Source: Pseudomonas defluvii
Lineage (GTDB): Bacteria; Pseudomonadota; Gammaproteobacteria; Pseudomonadales; Pseudomonadaceae
Length of the DNA: 64,000 nucleotides
Assembly: GCF_001695625.1 (NCBI RefSeq)
Contig: NZ_MBPN01000003.1
Span: forward strand, 1-64,000
Direction of reading: 5' to 3'
Part shown: in pieces, positions 35,263 through 43,548 of the stretch
Layout of the letters: each line of letters begins with the position of its first letter
Position numbering within the stretch: the stretch's first letter is position 1
Notes under the pieces: model-generated
The model's database searches: none
What the model saw: only the letters and a program-made list of their open reading frames with translations
What the model was told of the DNA's origin: nothing
Program-made: the position numbers and the translations under genes

Positions 35263-35265
35263 CAG

Positions 35266-35341
35266 GCCTAACAAGTGGTTCAAATCGCTCGCTTCGCTCA
35301 CTGGGACGGGCTAAAGCCTGCCCCTTAACCAAACTTTAAAT
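35266..35341 (+). other. attC-like recombination site 1
   Basis: A 76-bp imperfect palindrome. R-double-prime is GCCTAAC (35266). L-double-prime GGTTCAA pairs with L-prime TTAACC leaving one extrahelical base, a hallmark of attC. R-prime is TTTAAAT (35335-35341), one base away from GTTAAAT. Its last six bases TTAAAT match the R-double-prime ATTTAAC at the end of the following cassette. The altered first G may have made the site inactive. Confidence 0.7.
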
Positions 35342-35354
35342 TCTTAACGAAATC

Positions 35355-36149
35355 ATGAACTCCGGAATAGAATTAGAAAAGCATGTCCGGCAGGTTTATT
35401 CCTTTCTTCTCAACATGAAAGATGAAGGCATTGTAGTTGGTCAAGATGTTCGAATTTTTGATAAGCTTGGTCGCTCTCACCAAGTAGATGTTTACTATCA
35501 ATTTGAGAAAGCAGGAATTATTCATAAGGTCGCAATTGAATGCAAAGATCACGGGCGACCAGTTGATAATGGGCATGTGGCCAAATTTTTTGGAAAACCT
35601 GCTAACGCTGGAAACATCCAGAAAGTGATGGTCTCTAGGCTTGGGTATCAGAAGCTTGCTTACGAAATTGCCGAAGACAACGATGTTATGCTTCTCACGG
35701 TTGACGACCTACCGAGATTTAACGAGTTGCTCGCAGAAAGGCTTAAAGCTGTAGCGCTACCCGATGAAAATACAGTCGGGGAGCCGTTCTGGACCATCAT
35801 GGAAAAAAGAGATGGTCGAGTTGCTGGTAGTTTCTTTGCTTATCCGCACCCAACAACTAATCGGCCGGAAATGCTGCTTTTTTTCTCAAAATACCATGCC
35901 GAACGGGCTTTTAAAGAAGCGCAACTTAGCGCTAATCAATGGTGCGTTAGAGGTATGCCTCAATATGTTTTCCGGGCTTTCCTATTGCAATTAGAGCTCT
36001 TCGAAATGAGAGGTTGCGGTGCGGCTGTGTTATTTGCGCCTCCAGGCGCACTTAAAGACAAGCCATTTATAACCCTCCCAGCTTCCAGAGAAGATCTAAT
36101 CGCGGAGTACTACAAGGGTGAACTACCCAGTATCAAAAGTCGCATTTAA
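35355..36149 (+). CDS. PD-(D/E)XK restriction-endonuclease-like protein (cassette gene)
   Basis: A 264-residue protein. Residues 1 to about 115 carry a nuclease core of the Mrr/restriction-endonuclease type: Asp45 (SHQVDVYY) and Glu62-x-Lys64 (VAIECKDHGRPVD), with a following helix (GHVAKFFGK). The C-terminal half (130-264) is of unknown fold. It would cleave DNA in the cytoplasm. The stop codon lies inside the R-double-prime site of attC 2, usual for tight cassettes. AT-rich and probably acquired. No cognate methylase is nearby, so it is not a classical restriction pair. Confidence 0.8.
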   Translation: MNSGIELEKHVRQVYSFLLNMKDEGIVVGQDVRIFDKLGRSHQVDVYYQFEKAGIIHKVAIECKDHGRPVDNGHVAKFFGKPANAGNIQKVMVSRLGYQKLAYEIAEDNDVMLLTVDDLPRFNELLAERLKAVALPDENTVGEPFWTIMEKRDGRVAGSFFAYPHPTTNRPEMLLFFSKYHAERAFKEAQLSANQWCVRGMPQYVFRAFLLQLELFEMRGCGAAVLFAPPGALKDKPFITLPASREDLIAEYYKGELPSIKSRI

Positions 36150-36215
36150 CAAAGCGCTGCTGTCGGACAAATTTTCCGCTGAGCTCCAAATTTGCCGAAG
36201 AGCGTGGCATTAGTA
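36144..36215 (+). other. attC-like recombination site 2
   Basis: A 72-bp imperfect palindrome. R-double-prime ATTTAAC overlaps the nuclease stop. Next comes AAAGC-GCTGC, then a central stem (CGGACAAATTT with AAATTTGCCG), then AGCGTGGC and R-prime ATTAGTA, one base from GTTAGTA. Layout and length match known attC sites with AAAGCGCTGC arms. As in site 1 the leading G of R-prime is substituted. A dispersed repeat starts immediately after. Confidence 0.7.
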
Positions 36216-36310
36216 ACCGCTTTTGGCCGATTGCTACCCTTCGCGAGACGCAGGTATGGGTCGATTGCAGCCATTCACGACAGGCCACTATCGACCCCAA
36301 GCTGCCGTTA
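36215..36310 (+). repeat. Dispersed palindromic repeat, copy R2
   Basis: accgcttttggccgattgct, then tatgggtcgattgcagccat and a mirrored end (tcgaccccaagctgccg). It is the same family as R1, R3 and R4. It begins directly at the end of attC 2 and separates the cassette pair from the next gene. The 36311-36418 remainder shows nothing recognisable. Confidence 0.7.
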
Positions 36311-36418
36311 AAGGCTAGTGGTTAACAGGCTTTGACCAATGAGTTTCGCGCTCAGCTGATCACTGTCGAAGACTCCAGAGGAGTACGAACCGGCCGAAAC
36401 CTGTTCAGCACATTCGCT

Positions 36419-37132
36419 CTATCCAGGCAAACGAGGCAGCCCCCACCCTCCTTGGCCATCCAATGACATTATCGATAACAAATAATTATCGATTTGCCTA
36501 AGGCTCACAGCGCCCTCATGGAGGTTCTCGATCAATTCGCGTAGATCGAGAACGCGAGTGCACCAATCGCCATAGCGATCAACTTTTCCAAAAACTCGCC
36601 AACCTCTGTAGGTTTGCCCCAATTCATCCATAACCCACGACCAGCCTTCACGAACATACGAATCTACGATGGGAAAAAACTCCGGACGATGGAAATGGAG
36701 ATATTTCGAAGCGAGACTGCTGTTTTCCCGGTTGTTAGCCTTGGAAAGTGCGCGACAACACTCTAGGTGAATTGCAACGACTTCTGGCAAACGATCCCTC
36801 GTAAGCCTGTCGCTCATTCCAATTGATGCCAGCATAGCAGCGCATCTCGACTCCGCAATATACTCGGAGGCTTCGATAATAACTTCAAGGGCCTGCCGTT
36901 CGTCCTTGATGTGCCCTCGGGTTTTCCTACGCTCTACCGAGGCAGAATAAGTACGACCTATGAGCATGAGCTTGCCAATTATCTGCGCTTTGTCGCTATT
37001 GCTGGGCTGGGCGGCAACCGCTTCGTAAAGCATTGAGTTCAATACGTCAAAGGGCGGACATCCCTGTGAATTTCCTAGCCACTGTGGCTGTGGTGGAAAG
37101 AGGGCTTGATAAGTCGACTTTTTATCTTTCAT
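36419..37132 (-). CDS. Uncharacterised 237-residue island protein
   Basis: I do not recognise this family. It has no signal or membrane segment. It is mostly helical, with a conserved-looking block ASKYLHFHRPEFFPIVDSYV at about residues 140-160. Similar 'K-x-L-H-F..P..FPI-x-D' patterns occur in some DNA-glycosylase-like and abortive-infection-type proteins, but I would not assign a function from this. A dyad TAACGTAT-N5-ATACGTTA lies 36 bp upstream of the start. Its position between defence-like genes suggests a similar role, by inference only. Confidence 0.6.
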   Translation of the reverse strand: MKDKKSTYQALFPPQPQWLGNSQGCPPFDVLNSMLYEAVAAQPSNSDKAQIIGKLMLIGRTYSASVERRKTRGHIKDERQALEVIIEASEYIAESRCAAMLASIGMSDRLTRDRLPEVVAIHLECCRALSKANNRENSSLASKYLHFHRPEFFPIVDSYVREGWSWVMDELGQTYRGWRVFGKVDRYGDWCTRVLDLRELIENLHEGAVSLRQIDNYLLSIMSLDGQGGWGLPRLPG

Positions 37133-37168
37133 AAAAATGCTAACTGACTAGAGTTTGATTATTACCAA

Positions 37169-37189
37169 TAACGTATGACAGATACGTTA
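37169..37189. promoter_or_regulatory. Operator-like dyad TAACGTAT-N5-ATACGTTA
   Basis: A perfect 8-bp inverted repeat with a 5-bp centre lies 36 bp before the start of the 36419-37132 gene and within its presumed promoter. The remaining 37190-37500 sequence is AT-rich. A plus-strand frame there overlaps the FRG gene and is not supported. Confidence 0.4.
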
Positions 37190-37500
37190 TCTAAGCGAGC
37201 GTTTTCACTAAAAAATTCGAAAACTAAGTAATTGCAAATTCTCCTTCCAAATTACCGTTAACTAAACCGCGCATTGTCTCCCATCATAAACGGGATGCTA
37301 CCTGAACATCCAATAGCAGTTAAAAATCTCGATGACAGCGCCACCGCAGTGTGCTGACGAAAATATTGCCACTATCAATCTCTCTGCCAGAAGATGCCAA
37401 AGTCGCCCAATTAGCTGCCCTTTACCCCGGGCAGCTAGCGGCCAAAAAGAGTAATGCGAAAAAGCCATCTGGCATCGCCAGAATGTTTAATCGGCAATAT

Positions 37501-38607
37501 TCAATACACTACCCTACGCATCGCGCTATTGGTCTTATCGACGATTCGATTGCGCATTACTTCGGTAAAGGAAGTCAGCTCCGGATAGATGAAATCTTTC
37601 GTGACTCCGTACAGATTAAGCTCCCGCTGTATCTCGATGCCCAAGGCCCCAGGAATATCGATTCTCAAAACCCCCATACTGCCATCCTTCTCGGCGAGAC
37701 TGACTGGGTCAGCGGACACGATGGTGTTCTGGCACGTAAAGTCCATAGCCCTGAAAACAGGCTGCGTAATATCTTTGGAGAACAGAAACACACCTTGTTG
37801 ATTCTTGATTCGAGGATTCAGCGGCAACGGCTCAATAATATAGTTAGTTGAGCTATGAATGGTGACCGCACTTAGTGGGGCAACCGAGTTTACGACCTCT
37901 TTATCTAGAAAATTTCTCATTTTATGAGCTGGCTTTCCTTGCAGCGTTCCAGCAATCTGCATGAAGTTGAGTGCAATTAAATCTGGATTTATTTTTACGG
38001 GAGGGATAAGAAATTCAGGCGAAGTAGATTTGTCAACGATGCCGTGGATGGCATCCAAGAGCTGATAATCAATGGCAGAGTTAAACCGATCGTCCACCAG
38101 CTTCCTAATCTCTTGCAGCCTAACCTGCTCGTCTCGAACCGAGGCAGTGAACGTGTCACTATTGGCTATCGAAATGGTTATGTTGTCGGGCGTATTGTAG
38201 TACATGAAGACCGAACAGTCGCGATCTTCTTTTGCCCTTTCCGTTGCAAAATAGAGCGCAACGAGCGGGTTTTTACTCCAGTCAACCAGACGGGTCTCGA
38301 GACCATAGTGCTGAGCAACCATCATCAGATCAAGATCGTTTAACTTGTAACTCTTTAGAGAATGCACCTCCTCGTAAGTCGGCATATTTTTCTTAAACTC
38401 ATTGAACAACGCCCTGGCTAGCTGGTAGGGGTAGGTAGTGTCGAAGGATGTATAATCATTTTTTTCAAGCAGACGGTAGAATGAGGCATTCACGTCATGC
38501 TTGCTGGAGCCTTGTCCTCGAAAAAATGCGGGCTCATTTTTCGGATAGAAATGCTTAACAATTCGCAAGAACGCGCCAACACTATTAATGGTCTCGAAAT
38601 CGCTCAT
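37501..38607 (-). CDS. FRG-domain protein
   Basis: A 368-residue protein with the FRG domain near its N-terminus: AFFRGQGSSKHDVNASFYRLL at about 27-47 (the defining F-R-G), then LMMVAQHYGLETRLVDWSKNPLVALYFAT, its most conserved block. FRG proteins are recurrent in phage-defence and toxin-like loci; the biochemical activity is unclear. The rest is of unknown fold. The gene is AT-rich relative to the chromosome and is bounded on its upstream side by repeat R3. Confidence 0.82.
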   Translation of the reverse strand: MSDFETINSVGAFLRIVKHFYPKNEPAFFRGQGSSKHDVNASFYRLLEKNDYTSFDTTYPYQLARALFNEFKKNMPTYEEVHSLKSYKLNDLDLMMVAQHYGLETRLVDWSKNPLVALYFATERAKEDRDCSVFMYYNTPDNITISIANSDTFTASVRDEQVRLQEIRKLVDDRFNSAIDYQLLDAIHGIVDKSTSPEFLIPPVKINPDLIALNFMQIAGTLQGKPAHKMRNFLDKEVVNSVAPLSAVTIHSSTNYIIEPLPLNPRIKNQQGVFLFSKDITQPVFRAMDFTCQNTIVSADPVSLAEKDGSMGVLRIDIPGALGIEIQRELNLYGVTKDFIYPELTSFTEVMRNRIVDKTNSAMRRVVY

Positions 38608-38744
38608 TCTAGTCCCTTAGCTGGTTTGTGATCATGGTCGGACAACTCATAGATCTGCTATTTAGTCAAAGCCTCAGCAAATGGCGCTAGCCAGTTCCTG
38701 AGTCGGTGCCATTTTTGCTTATTGGTCACCGCTTACAACCGTTG

Positions 38745-38833
38745 ATGAAAGGCGGCTATGGGTCGTTAGCGGCCGGTCGCGACTGACAGCTTTCGACCCA
38801 TAGCTGCCGTTCTGGAGGGCAGCTAACGGCCAT
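38745..38833. repeat. Dispersed palindromic repeat, copy R3
   Basis: gatgaaaggcggctatgggt continues through cgttagcggccggtcgcgac, tttcgacccatagctgccgt and ggcagctaacggccat. Its two halves are near mirror images and match copies R1, R2 and R4. It separates the FRG gene from the GIY-YIG operon block. Confidence 0.7.
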
Positions 38834-38862
38834 AGATGCCTAAGAGTTCAGGAGCGACTCTA

Positions 38863-39144
38863 TCAGTTGCACGCGACCAGATCATTCTCGGCCAGCAGTT
38901 GCAGCATCCGCTCGCGGGAGCCTGGAGCGCCCAGCATGACCATCAGCAGGCATTGGCCAGCGCTTCAAGATTGGCCAGCCGGACTGATGATTTTGCTCGT
39001 AGCGCTGCTTGGGCAACTCATGCCAAGCAATTCGAATACGAATTCAAGTGGCGGGAAGAAGATACAGCCCTCGCGATATGGTACTGGGGTCTCGCACTGG
39101 CTATTGATCAGGTCGAGCAGGTTTTCGTTGGTGTGAGCATCCAT
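38863..39144 (-). pseudogene. Frameshifted small gene remnant
   Basis: On the minus strand MDAHTNENLLDLINSQCE, then YREGCIFFPPLEFVFELLGM, reads like a real protein, but it is interrupted. Further downstream VRLANLEALANAC and then, in a different frame, MVMLGAPGSRERMLQLLAEN followed by DLVACN complete what looks like one protein of about 95-100 residues. At least one frameshift is needed. The family is unknown. A plus-strand frame across it is less protein-like. Confidence 0.4.
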
Positions 39145-39301
39145 GTTAGGAAAACTCCTGACGGTTCTGACCTCGTTGGCAGCACCCTGAACACTTCTTT
39201 TTTCAAGCACATCACTATCAGGTGGAACCAATAGTGTCACTTTGATAGCTTCCGTATCAGCAGTTCGCCCCCAAACAGAAAAGCTTTTTCGAGAAGGAAT
39301 C

Positions 39302-40771
39302 ATGGGCCCACTTTACGAACAACAGTCGCTCTCTCCATTGGCAAACCTTATCGTTGATCGCGCGATCGAGAACACCAATCGAAAACTGATCGCCGGCTTT
39401 CGCAACAAGAAGAACTCCCGCCCGAACGCTAAGACCGCCGACCCGTTGCAGGCCGGCAAGGACACCCTTGCCGCCACATCGGCGCAGAGTGCGATGGATG
39501 TTGCCAATCGCGGGGTAGCGTGGAAGGAGATTCTGCTGAAAAGCTTGTCAGCGGGAATCGGTTCACTTTCTACCTTGCAGTTCGATGGAGAGATCGATCT
39601 CAGCGCTGCCGATACCTCCAGCACCAGCCAACTGCCCGAGAAGCCCGGCGTTTATGTGGTGTATGACGCGAGCGGCCAGCTGGCCTACATCGGCGATAGC
39701 ACCAACATGCGACAGCGTTGGCAGGACGGACACCTGAACGACCATCGCAATGGCAACAAACAGGGCGAACCGTACAAGCTTTCCGAGCAACTCGAAGCAG
39801 GATGCAAGGTGAAATTCGTGACCATGGACTCGGCCGAAACAGCTGCTGCCTTGGAAGCACACCTTATCAAGACCGAAAACCCGCCCATCAACAAGCGCCA
39901 GGAACTGCATCAGGAGCAAGGCACCCGCAGCAACATCGAAGCTAAGAAGCTCAAAGACACCCTGGGCAATGCCGCTGACGTCGCTCTGGGTGCTGGCAAA
40001 GAGGCGCTGAAAAACTCAGGCTGGCAATTGCTGGAACAATTGACTTCAGCCGCAATCATGGCCGTTAAAGACGAACTGGTCGACGTATTCATGGGTGGCG
40101 CTGCTCGCCTGAAACAGCGCGTGGAGCGCTTCCTCAAAAAGATCTGGGCGGTGATCGAGAAAATCATCGAGGCGCCCCTGAAGCTGCTCAACGGCATCGT
40201 CGAATTCATCGTCAATGCCTTGTCCAAGGCGATTCGCCAAGTCTACAACCTCGCCCGCAACCTCTTCGACCTCGCTCACGGCGCCTGGCAACTGTACAAA
40301 GGCGCGCAGTCGATGAGCCGGGAAGAGTTGATCCAGAAGATCGTCGAGACCGTAGTCGTCAGCGGCACGCTGGTGCTCTGGGACGGCCTGGAACCGATGA
40401 TCGAGTCGCAACTGATTCCTCTAACCGGGGTGGCAGCACCCTATATATCCTGCGTGCTGTCGGCCATCGGTTTCGGGCTGTGCAGTTATCACTTGCAGAA
40501 CCTCGTGCCTGCTATCGTTGCCTACCTAGTGGATTTCAAAACCGGGTGGAGCGAGTCGCTGGAAGCCAAACAAGAGGCGGCGCTGCAGCTCATCAAGGTG
40601 CAGGAAAACGAATGGCTGATGGCCGAAGGGCTGATCGAATATGCGCATTCGGTAGATGCGCTGGCCAAGGACGCAACAGACCACCACGAACGGCTGGCTC
40701 GGCACACCAGCGTGCGTGCAATCGATTTTTCGGCACTCTTGCCAACTAACCGTATTTCGCAGGAGTCCTGA
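39302..40771 (+). CDS. GIY-YIG nuclease with long hydrophobic/amphipathic C-terminal region
   Basis: A 489-residue protein starting at ATG 39302 behind AAGGAA. The GIY-YIG domain at about 112-200 keeps all key residues: GVY (116-118), YIG (129-131), Arg137, Glu185 and Asn197. After it come amphipathic helices (LKQRVERFLKKIWAVIEKII) and hydrophobic segments at about 340-430 (VVVSGTLVLW, YISCVLSAIGFGLCSYHL), suggesting membrane association. It is followed one base later by a coiled-coil membrane-anchored partner. The combination is unlike UvrC or homing nucleases. A defence function is inferred from context. Confidence 0.78.
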   Translation: MGPLYEQQSLSPLANLIVDRAIENTNRKLIAGFRNKKNSRPNAKTADPLQAGKDTLAATSAQSAMDVANRGVAWKEILLKSLSAGIGSLSTLQFDGEIDLSAADTSSTSQLPEKPGVYVVYDASGQLAYIGDSTNMRQRWQDGHLNDHRNGNKQGEPYKLSEQLEAGCKVKFVTMDSAETAAALEAHLIKTENPPINKRQELHQEQGTRSNIEAKKLKDTLGNAADVALGAGKEALKNSGWQLLEQLTSAAIMAVKDELVDVFMGGAARLKQRVERFLKKIWAVIEKIIEAPLKLLNGIVEFIVNALSKAIRQVYNLARNLFDLAHGAWQLYKGAQSMSREELIQKIVETVVVSGTLVLWDGLEPMIESQLIPLTGVAAPYISCVLSAIGFGLCSYHLQNLVPAIVAYLVDFKTGWSESLEAKQEAALQLIKVQENEWLMAEGLIEYAHSVDALAKDATDHHERLARHTSVRAIDFSALLPTNRISQES

Positions 40772-40772
40772 C

Positions 40773-41747
40773 GTGTTCAATTTTCTGAGTGGCAGAGTTG
40801 TACTTACCGGGTCGCCGGCCGATGAAGTAGTCCTTCAACCGGTGCAACAGTTGCTGCCGGCGCCGCGCTCCGAAGAGAATCAGCTGAAAGACTTCCATGA
40901 AGGCCTGAAAAAGCTCAATGACGCGATACAGCGTGGTTCAAAGACCAGAGAGCAATTGAACGACTTTCAAAACCAAGGCAGTTGGGACTCTTTCTGGGGT
41001 GGTTTGTCGGGTAGGAACGACAAAGACCTGGCCAAATTGCTGACCGAACTTGGCGCGAGCCTTGAGGTGACGCAGAGCGTGGTGCAATTGGTCACCCAGG
41101 TGCACACAGTGAACAACAATGTACTGCGCGGTTTCAATGATGCTCTGGTACGCGAGATCGAACGCCTGCAAGCGGATACCCAGACCCTGGAAGGCAATCA
41201 GAACGGGGCACTGGTAGTGCTCTACGAGTTCAAGCATCAGATCGACGAACTGTTGGCGTTGGCAGATGGCTATGAGTACTGCAGGCATGCAGTGAACCAA
41301 CTGGCCGCCGCGCAGAACAACCATGAGACGGAGTTACAGGCATTGGGCCTGGCCTTCTCGAACGGCACCCGGATGCAGGAGCAACTCAACGCAGTGTCCT
41401 CGCGCCAGTTAGCCCAGCTGGGGGATGCTCAGGAGGCCCAGCAGAAGCAGATCGAGCGAGTGACCAAGCTGTTCGGCAGTGAAATCCAAGCGAGGGAACG
41501 CCTGTCGACCTCGATGACGGCGTCATTGAAAGAAGTGAGCGACGCAAGCGAGGCGCTAGCCCAGCGTGTGGAATACGTCGAGTCGAAGATGAGCGAATTA
41601 CTGGAAAACCAGCAACGAAGCCAGGCTCGAATCGAGCAGCTAGAAGCGCAGTTGCTGGCCAAAACCGGCTGGCTGCGGCAGCAGGCCGTGGCCCTTGTTG
41701 CGGTGGTGCTTTCAGGTGCGGCGCTCGCCTCAATATTTGCCTCATGA
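40773..41747 (+). CDS. Coiled-coil protein with C-terminal membrane anchor, partner of the GIY-YIG protein
   Basis: A 324-residue protein starting at GTG 40773 with AGGAG eight bases upstream, one base after the nuclease stop. Residues 30-300 are helical and heptad-rich (LNDAIQRGSKTREQLNDFQ; VEYVESKMSELLENQQRSQA). The last about 20 residues (QAVALVAVVLSGAALASIFA) form a single membrane helix, so it is tail-anchored. No enzymatic motif is seen. It may tether or gate the nuclease, by inference. Confidence 0.7.
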   Translation: MFNFLSGRVVLTGSPADEVVLQPVQQLLPAPRSEENQLKDFHEGLKKLNDAIQRGSKTREQLNDFQNQGSWDSFWGGLSGRNDKDLAKLLTELGASLEVTQSVVQLVTQVHTVNNNVLRGFNDALVREIERLQADTQTLEGNQNGALVVLYEFKHQIDELLALADGYEYCRHAVNQLAAAQNNHETELQALGLAFSNGTRMQEQLNAVSSRQLAQLGDAQEAQQKQIERVTKLFGSEIQARERLSTSMTASLKEVSDASEALAQRVEYVESKMSELLENQQRSQARIEQLEAQLLAKTGWLRQQAVALVAVVLSGAALASIFAS

Positions 41748-41819
41748 GGTAGCACGAGGGCAGTATCGATCTCGACAATTCTCACCATCTGAATCATCCC
41801 TAGTTCCGTAGACACCTTT

Positions 41820-41897
41820 AAGCGGCCGTTTTTGGTTGTTGGTGAACGACCGCTTTTTGGTTGGAAGCCGACCATTGCGAACGGCTGCTTGTGGCCC
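41820..41897. repeat. Dispersed palindromic repeat, copy R4, left part split by the IS
   Basis: agcggccgtttttggttgtt and, later, gaccattgcgaacggctgct up to the IS end. The matching other part (cggccgtgaactgccctcc, then ggcagctatgggtcgaaagc) lies on the other side of the IS at 43549-43608. The IS therefore appears to have inserted into a repeat copy. Confidence 0.5.
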
Positions 41898-43548
41898 AGA
41901 GTGTGTAAAAACGCTTTCGTATCTTGAGTGCGTCAACCAGGCGTTCCCGGACGATGCGTTGCCCAAGCGTTTGCCGCGATAAGCATTACTGACGTTCCAA
42001 AGCGGTTATGGAGCGGTTTAGCGCCTTCTGGAGCAGAGAAAACCGAGGCTTTACGCCGCCATCACCTTCAGAAACCTGCTGTACCGATGATGTTCATAAC
42101 CCGCTTCATGTTGTAGGCGAGCACATTCAGACTCATCTCCGCGCTTACCCCGACCAGTTTGCACGTCAGGAAATGCGTTGAGCCCATCCATTGTTTGAGC
42201 GTCCCGAAGGGATGTTCAACTGTCCTTTTTCGGATTCGCATCATGTCCGGTGCATGGTTCAACCGACGCTGCATTTCCTCCAGCACCGCTTCATGTTCCC
42301 AGCGCCTTACTCGACGATTTTTGCTCGGTGTGCACTGCGTTTTCAGTGCGCAGCACTGGCATTTCGAACTCCAGTAGCAGTGCATATTCATGCCTTTCTC
42401 AATACTGGAGAAGCGCCAGGGTAGCGACTCTCCCGCCGGACAGATGTATTCGTTTTTCGTTGCGTCATAAACGAAAGCATCTTTGTTGAATCGACCATCC
42501 GCTTTGGCGCTTGAAGTCATCGGCTTTGGCACGTAGGCAGTGATGTCCGCGTCGTGACAAGCAAGGATTTCTTCACTCTTGAAGGAACCTCGGTCAGCTA
42601 CCACCGCCAACGTTTCTGACGCCATGGCTTCGCGAGCCTGCTTCGCCATCGAGCTGAGTTGATCGCGGTCGGAACCGTAGTTGGTAACCTCATGAGCAAC
42701 GATCAAATGGTTCTGGGTATCGACCGCTGTCTGCACGTTGTAGCCGACGATTCCCGTGCCGCGCGTCATCATGGAGCGGGCGTCTGGATCGGTCAGTGAG
42801 ACCTGTTTATCCGGCGATTCATTGAGCTGGATTTCGATCGCTTGAAGCTCTTTCATTTGCGTCTTCAGCTTGGCGATTTTCTCTTCCAACCGCACGGCGC
42901 TGGGCTCGGAGGCTGTTGGTTCTTGCCGATCGGCAGCATCGAGTGTCGTCAGGTAACGGTTGATGCTCGATTCAATTTCTTCCATTCGCCGCTTCAGTTT
43001 GGCACTGGTGAAATTGCGGTCGCGGTTGTTGACTGCTTTGAATTTACTGCCATCGATGGCGACCAGATTTTCTCCAAACAGTCCCAACTGCTGACAGAGC
43101 ACAACAAACTGGCGACAAACGCCTCGAATGGCCTTGCTGTTGTCTTTTCGGAAGTTGGCGATGGTCTTGAAGTCCGGCATCAAACGCCCGGTCAACCACA
43201 TCAGTTCGACGTTGCGTTGGGCTTCTCGCTCCAACCGTCGGCTCGACTGGATGCGGTTGAGATAACCGTAGATGTAGATCTTCAACAAGATCGCGGGGTG
43301 GCAAGCAGGCCGGCCAGTATCGGCGGGAATGGCACCGTCAAAACCCAGATTGACCAGGTCCAGTTCGTCGACGAAGACGTCGACTACGCGCACCGGATTG
43401 GTATCGCTGACGTAATCGTCGAGGCTTTCGGGAAGTAAGATGCCTTGGCCTCGATGTTCACCTTGGATAAAGCGCTTCATGGGCGATCCCTGCGATGAAA
43501 TCCTCAGAAATCATAGCAAGGGTTCGCAGAGGCGTTTTTACACAATCT
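41898..43548 (-). mobile_element. IS1182-family insertion sequence
   Basis: An element of about 1.65 kb with terminal inverted repeats AGAGTGTGTAAAAACGC (41898-41914) and, as reverse complement, AGATTGTGTAAAAACGC (43532-43548), 16 of 17 matching. It contains one intact transposase gene. The 170 bp between its left end and the transposase stop are non-coding. No clear target duplication was found by eye. A scrap of a related element is at 32530. Confidence 0.8.
42068..43480 (-). CDS. IS1182-family DDE transposase
   Basis: A 470-residue intact transposase. The N-terminal DUF772 region contains PAILLKIYIYGYLNRIQSSR. The catalytic domain has Asp in LVAIDGSKFKAV, a second Asp in LAVVADRGSFKSEEI and Glu in RKRTVEHPFGTLKQWMG. 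A Cys-rich insertion (CYWSSKCQCCALKTQC) is typical of the family. It probably still functions, as no stop or frameshift is seen. Confidence 0.9.
   Translation of the reverse strand: MKRFIQGEHRGQGILLPESLDDYVSDTNPVRVVDVFVDELDLVNLGFDGAIPADTGRPACHPAILLKIYIYGYLNRIQSSRRLEREAQRNVELMWLTGRLMPDFKTIANFRKDNSKAIRGVCRQFVVLCQQLGLFGENLVAIDGSKFKAVNNRDRNFTSAKLKRRMEEIESSINRYLTTLDAADRQEPTASEPSAVRLEEKIAKLKTQMKELQAIEIQLNESPDKQVSLTDPDARSMMTRGTGIVGYNVQTAVDTQNHLIVAHEVTNYGSDRDQLSSMAKQAREAMASETLAVVADRGSFKSEEILACHDADITAYVPKPMTSSAKADGRFNKDAFVYDATKNEYICPAGESLPWRFSSIEKGMNMHCYWSSKCQCCALKTQCTPSKNRRVRRWEHEAVLEEMQRRLNHAPDMMRIRKRTVEHPFGTLKQWMGSTHFLTCKLVGVSAEMSLNVLAYNMKRVMNIIGTAGF

Noticed and set aside
35355-36149. The nuclease as half of a restriction-modification pair
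   Set aside because: No DNA methyltransferase motifs occur in neighbouring genes.
37351-37851. A 166-residue plus-strand frame
   Set aside because: More than two thirds overlaps the FRG gene on the other strand, there is no ribosome site, and the product resembles no family.
34261-38833. The dispersed repeats as further attC sites
   Set aside because: They lack the R-double-prime AAC and R-prime GTT cores and the paired L boxes; only the two sites at 35266 and 36144 fit attC logic.
38836-39234. A 132-residue plus-strand frame
   Set aside because: The minus strand gives more protein-like sequence in pieces, so I kept the frameshifted minus-strand remnant.
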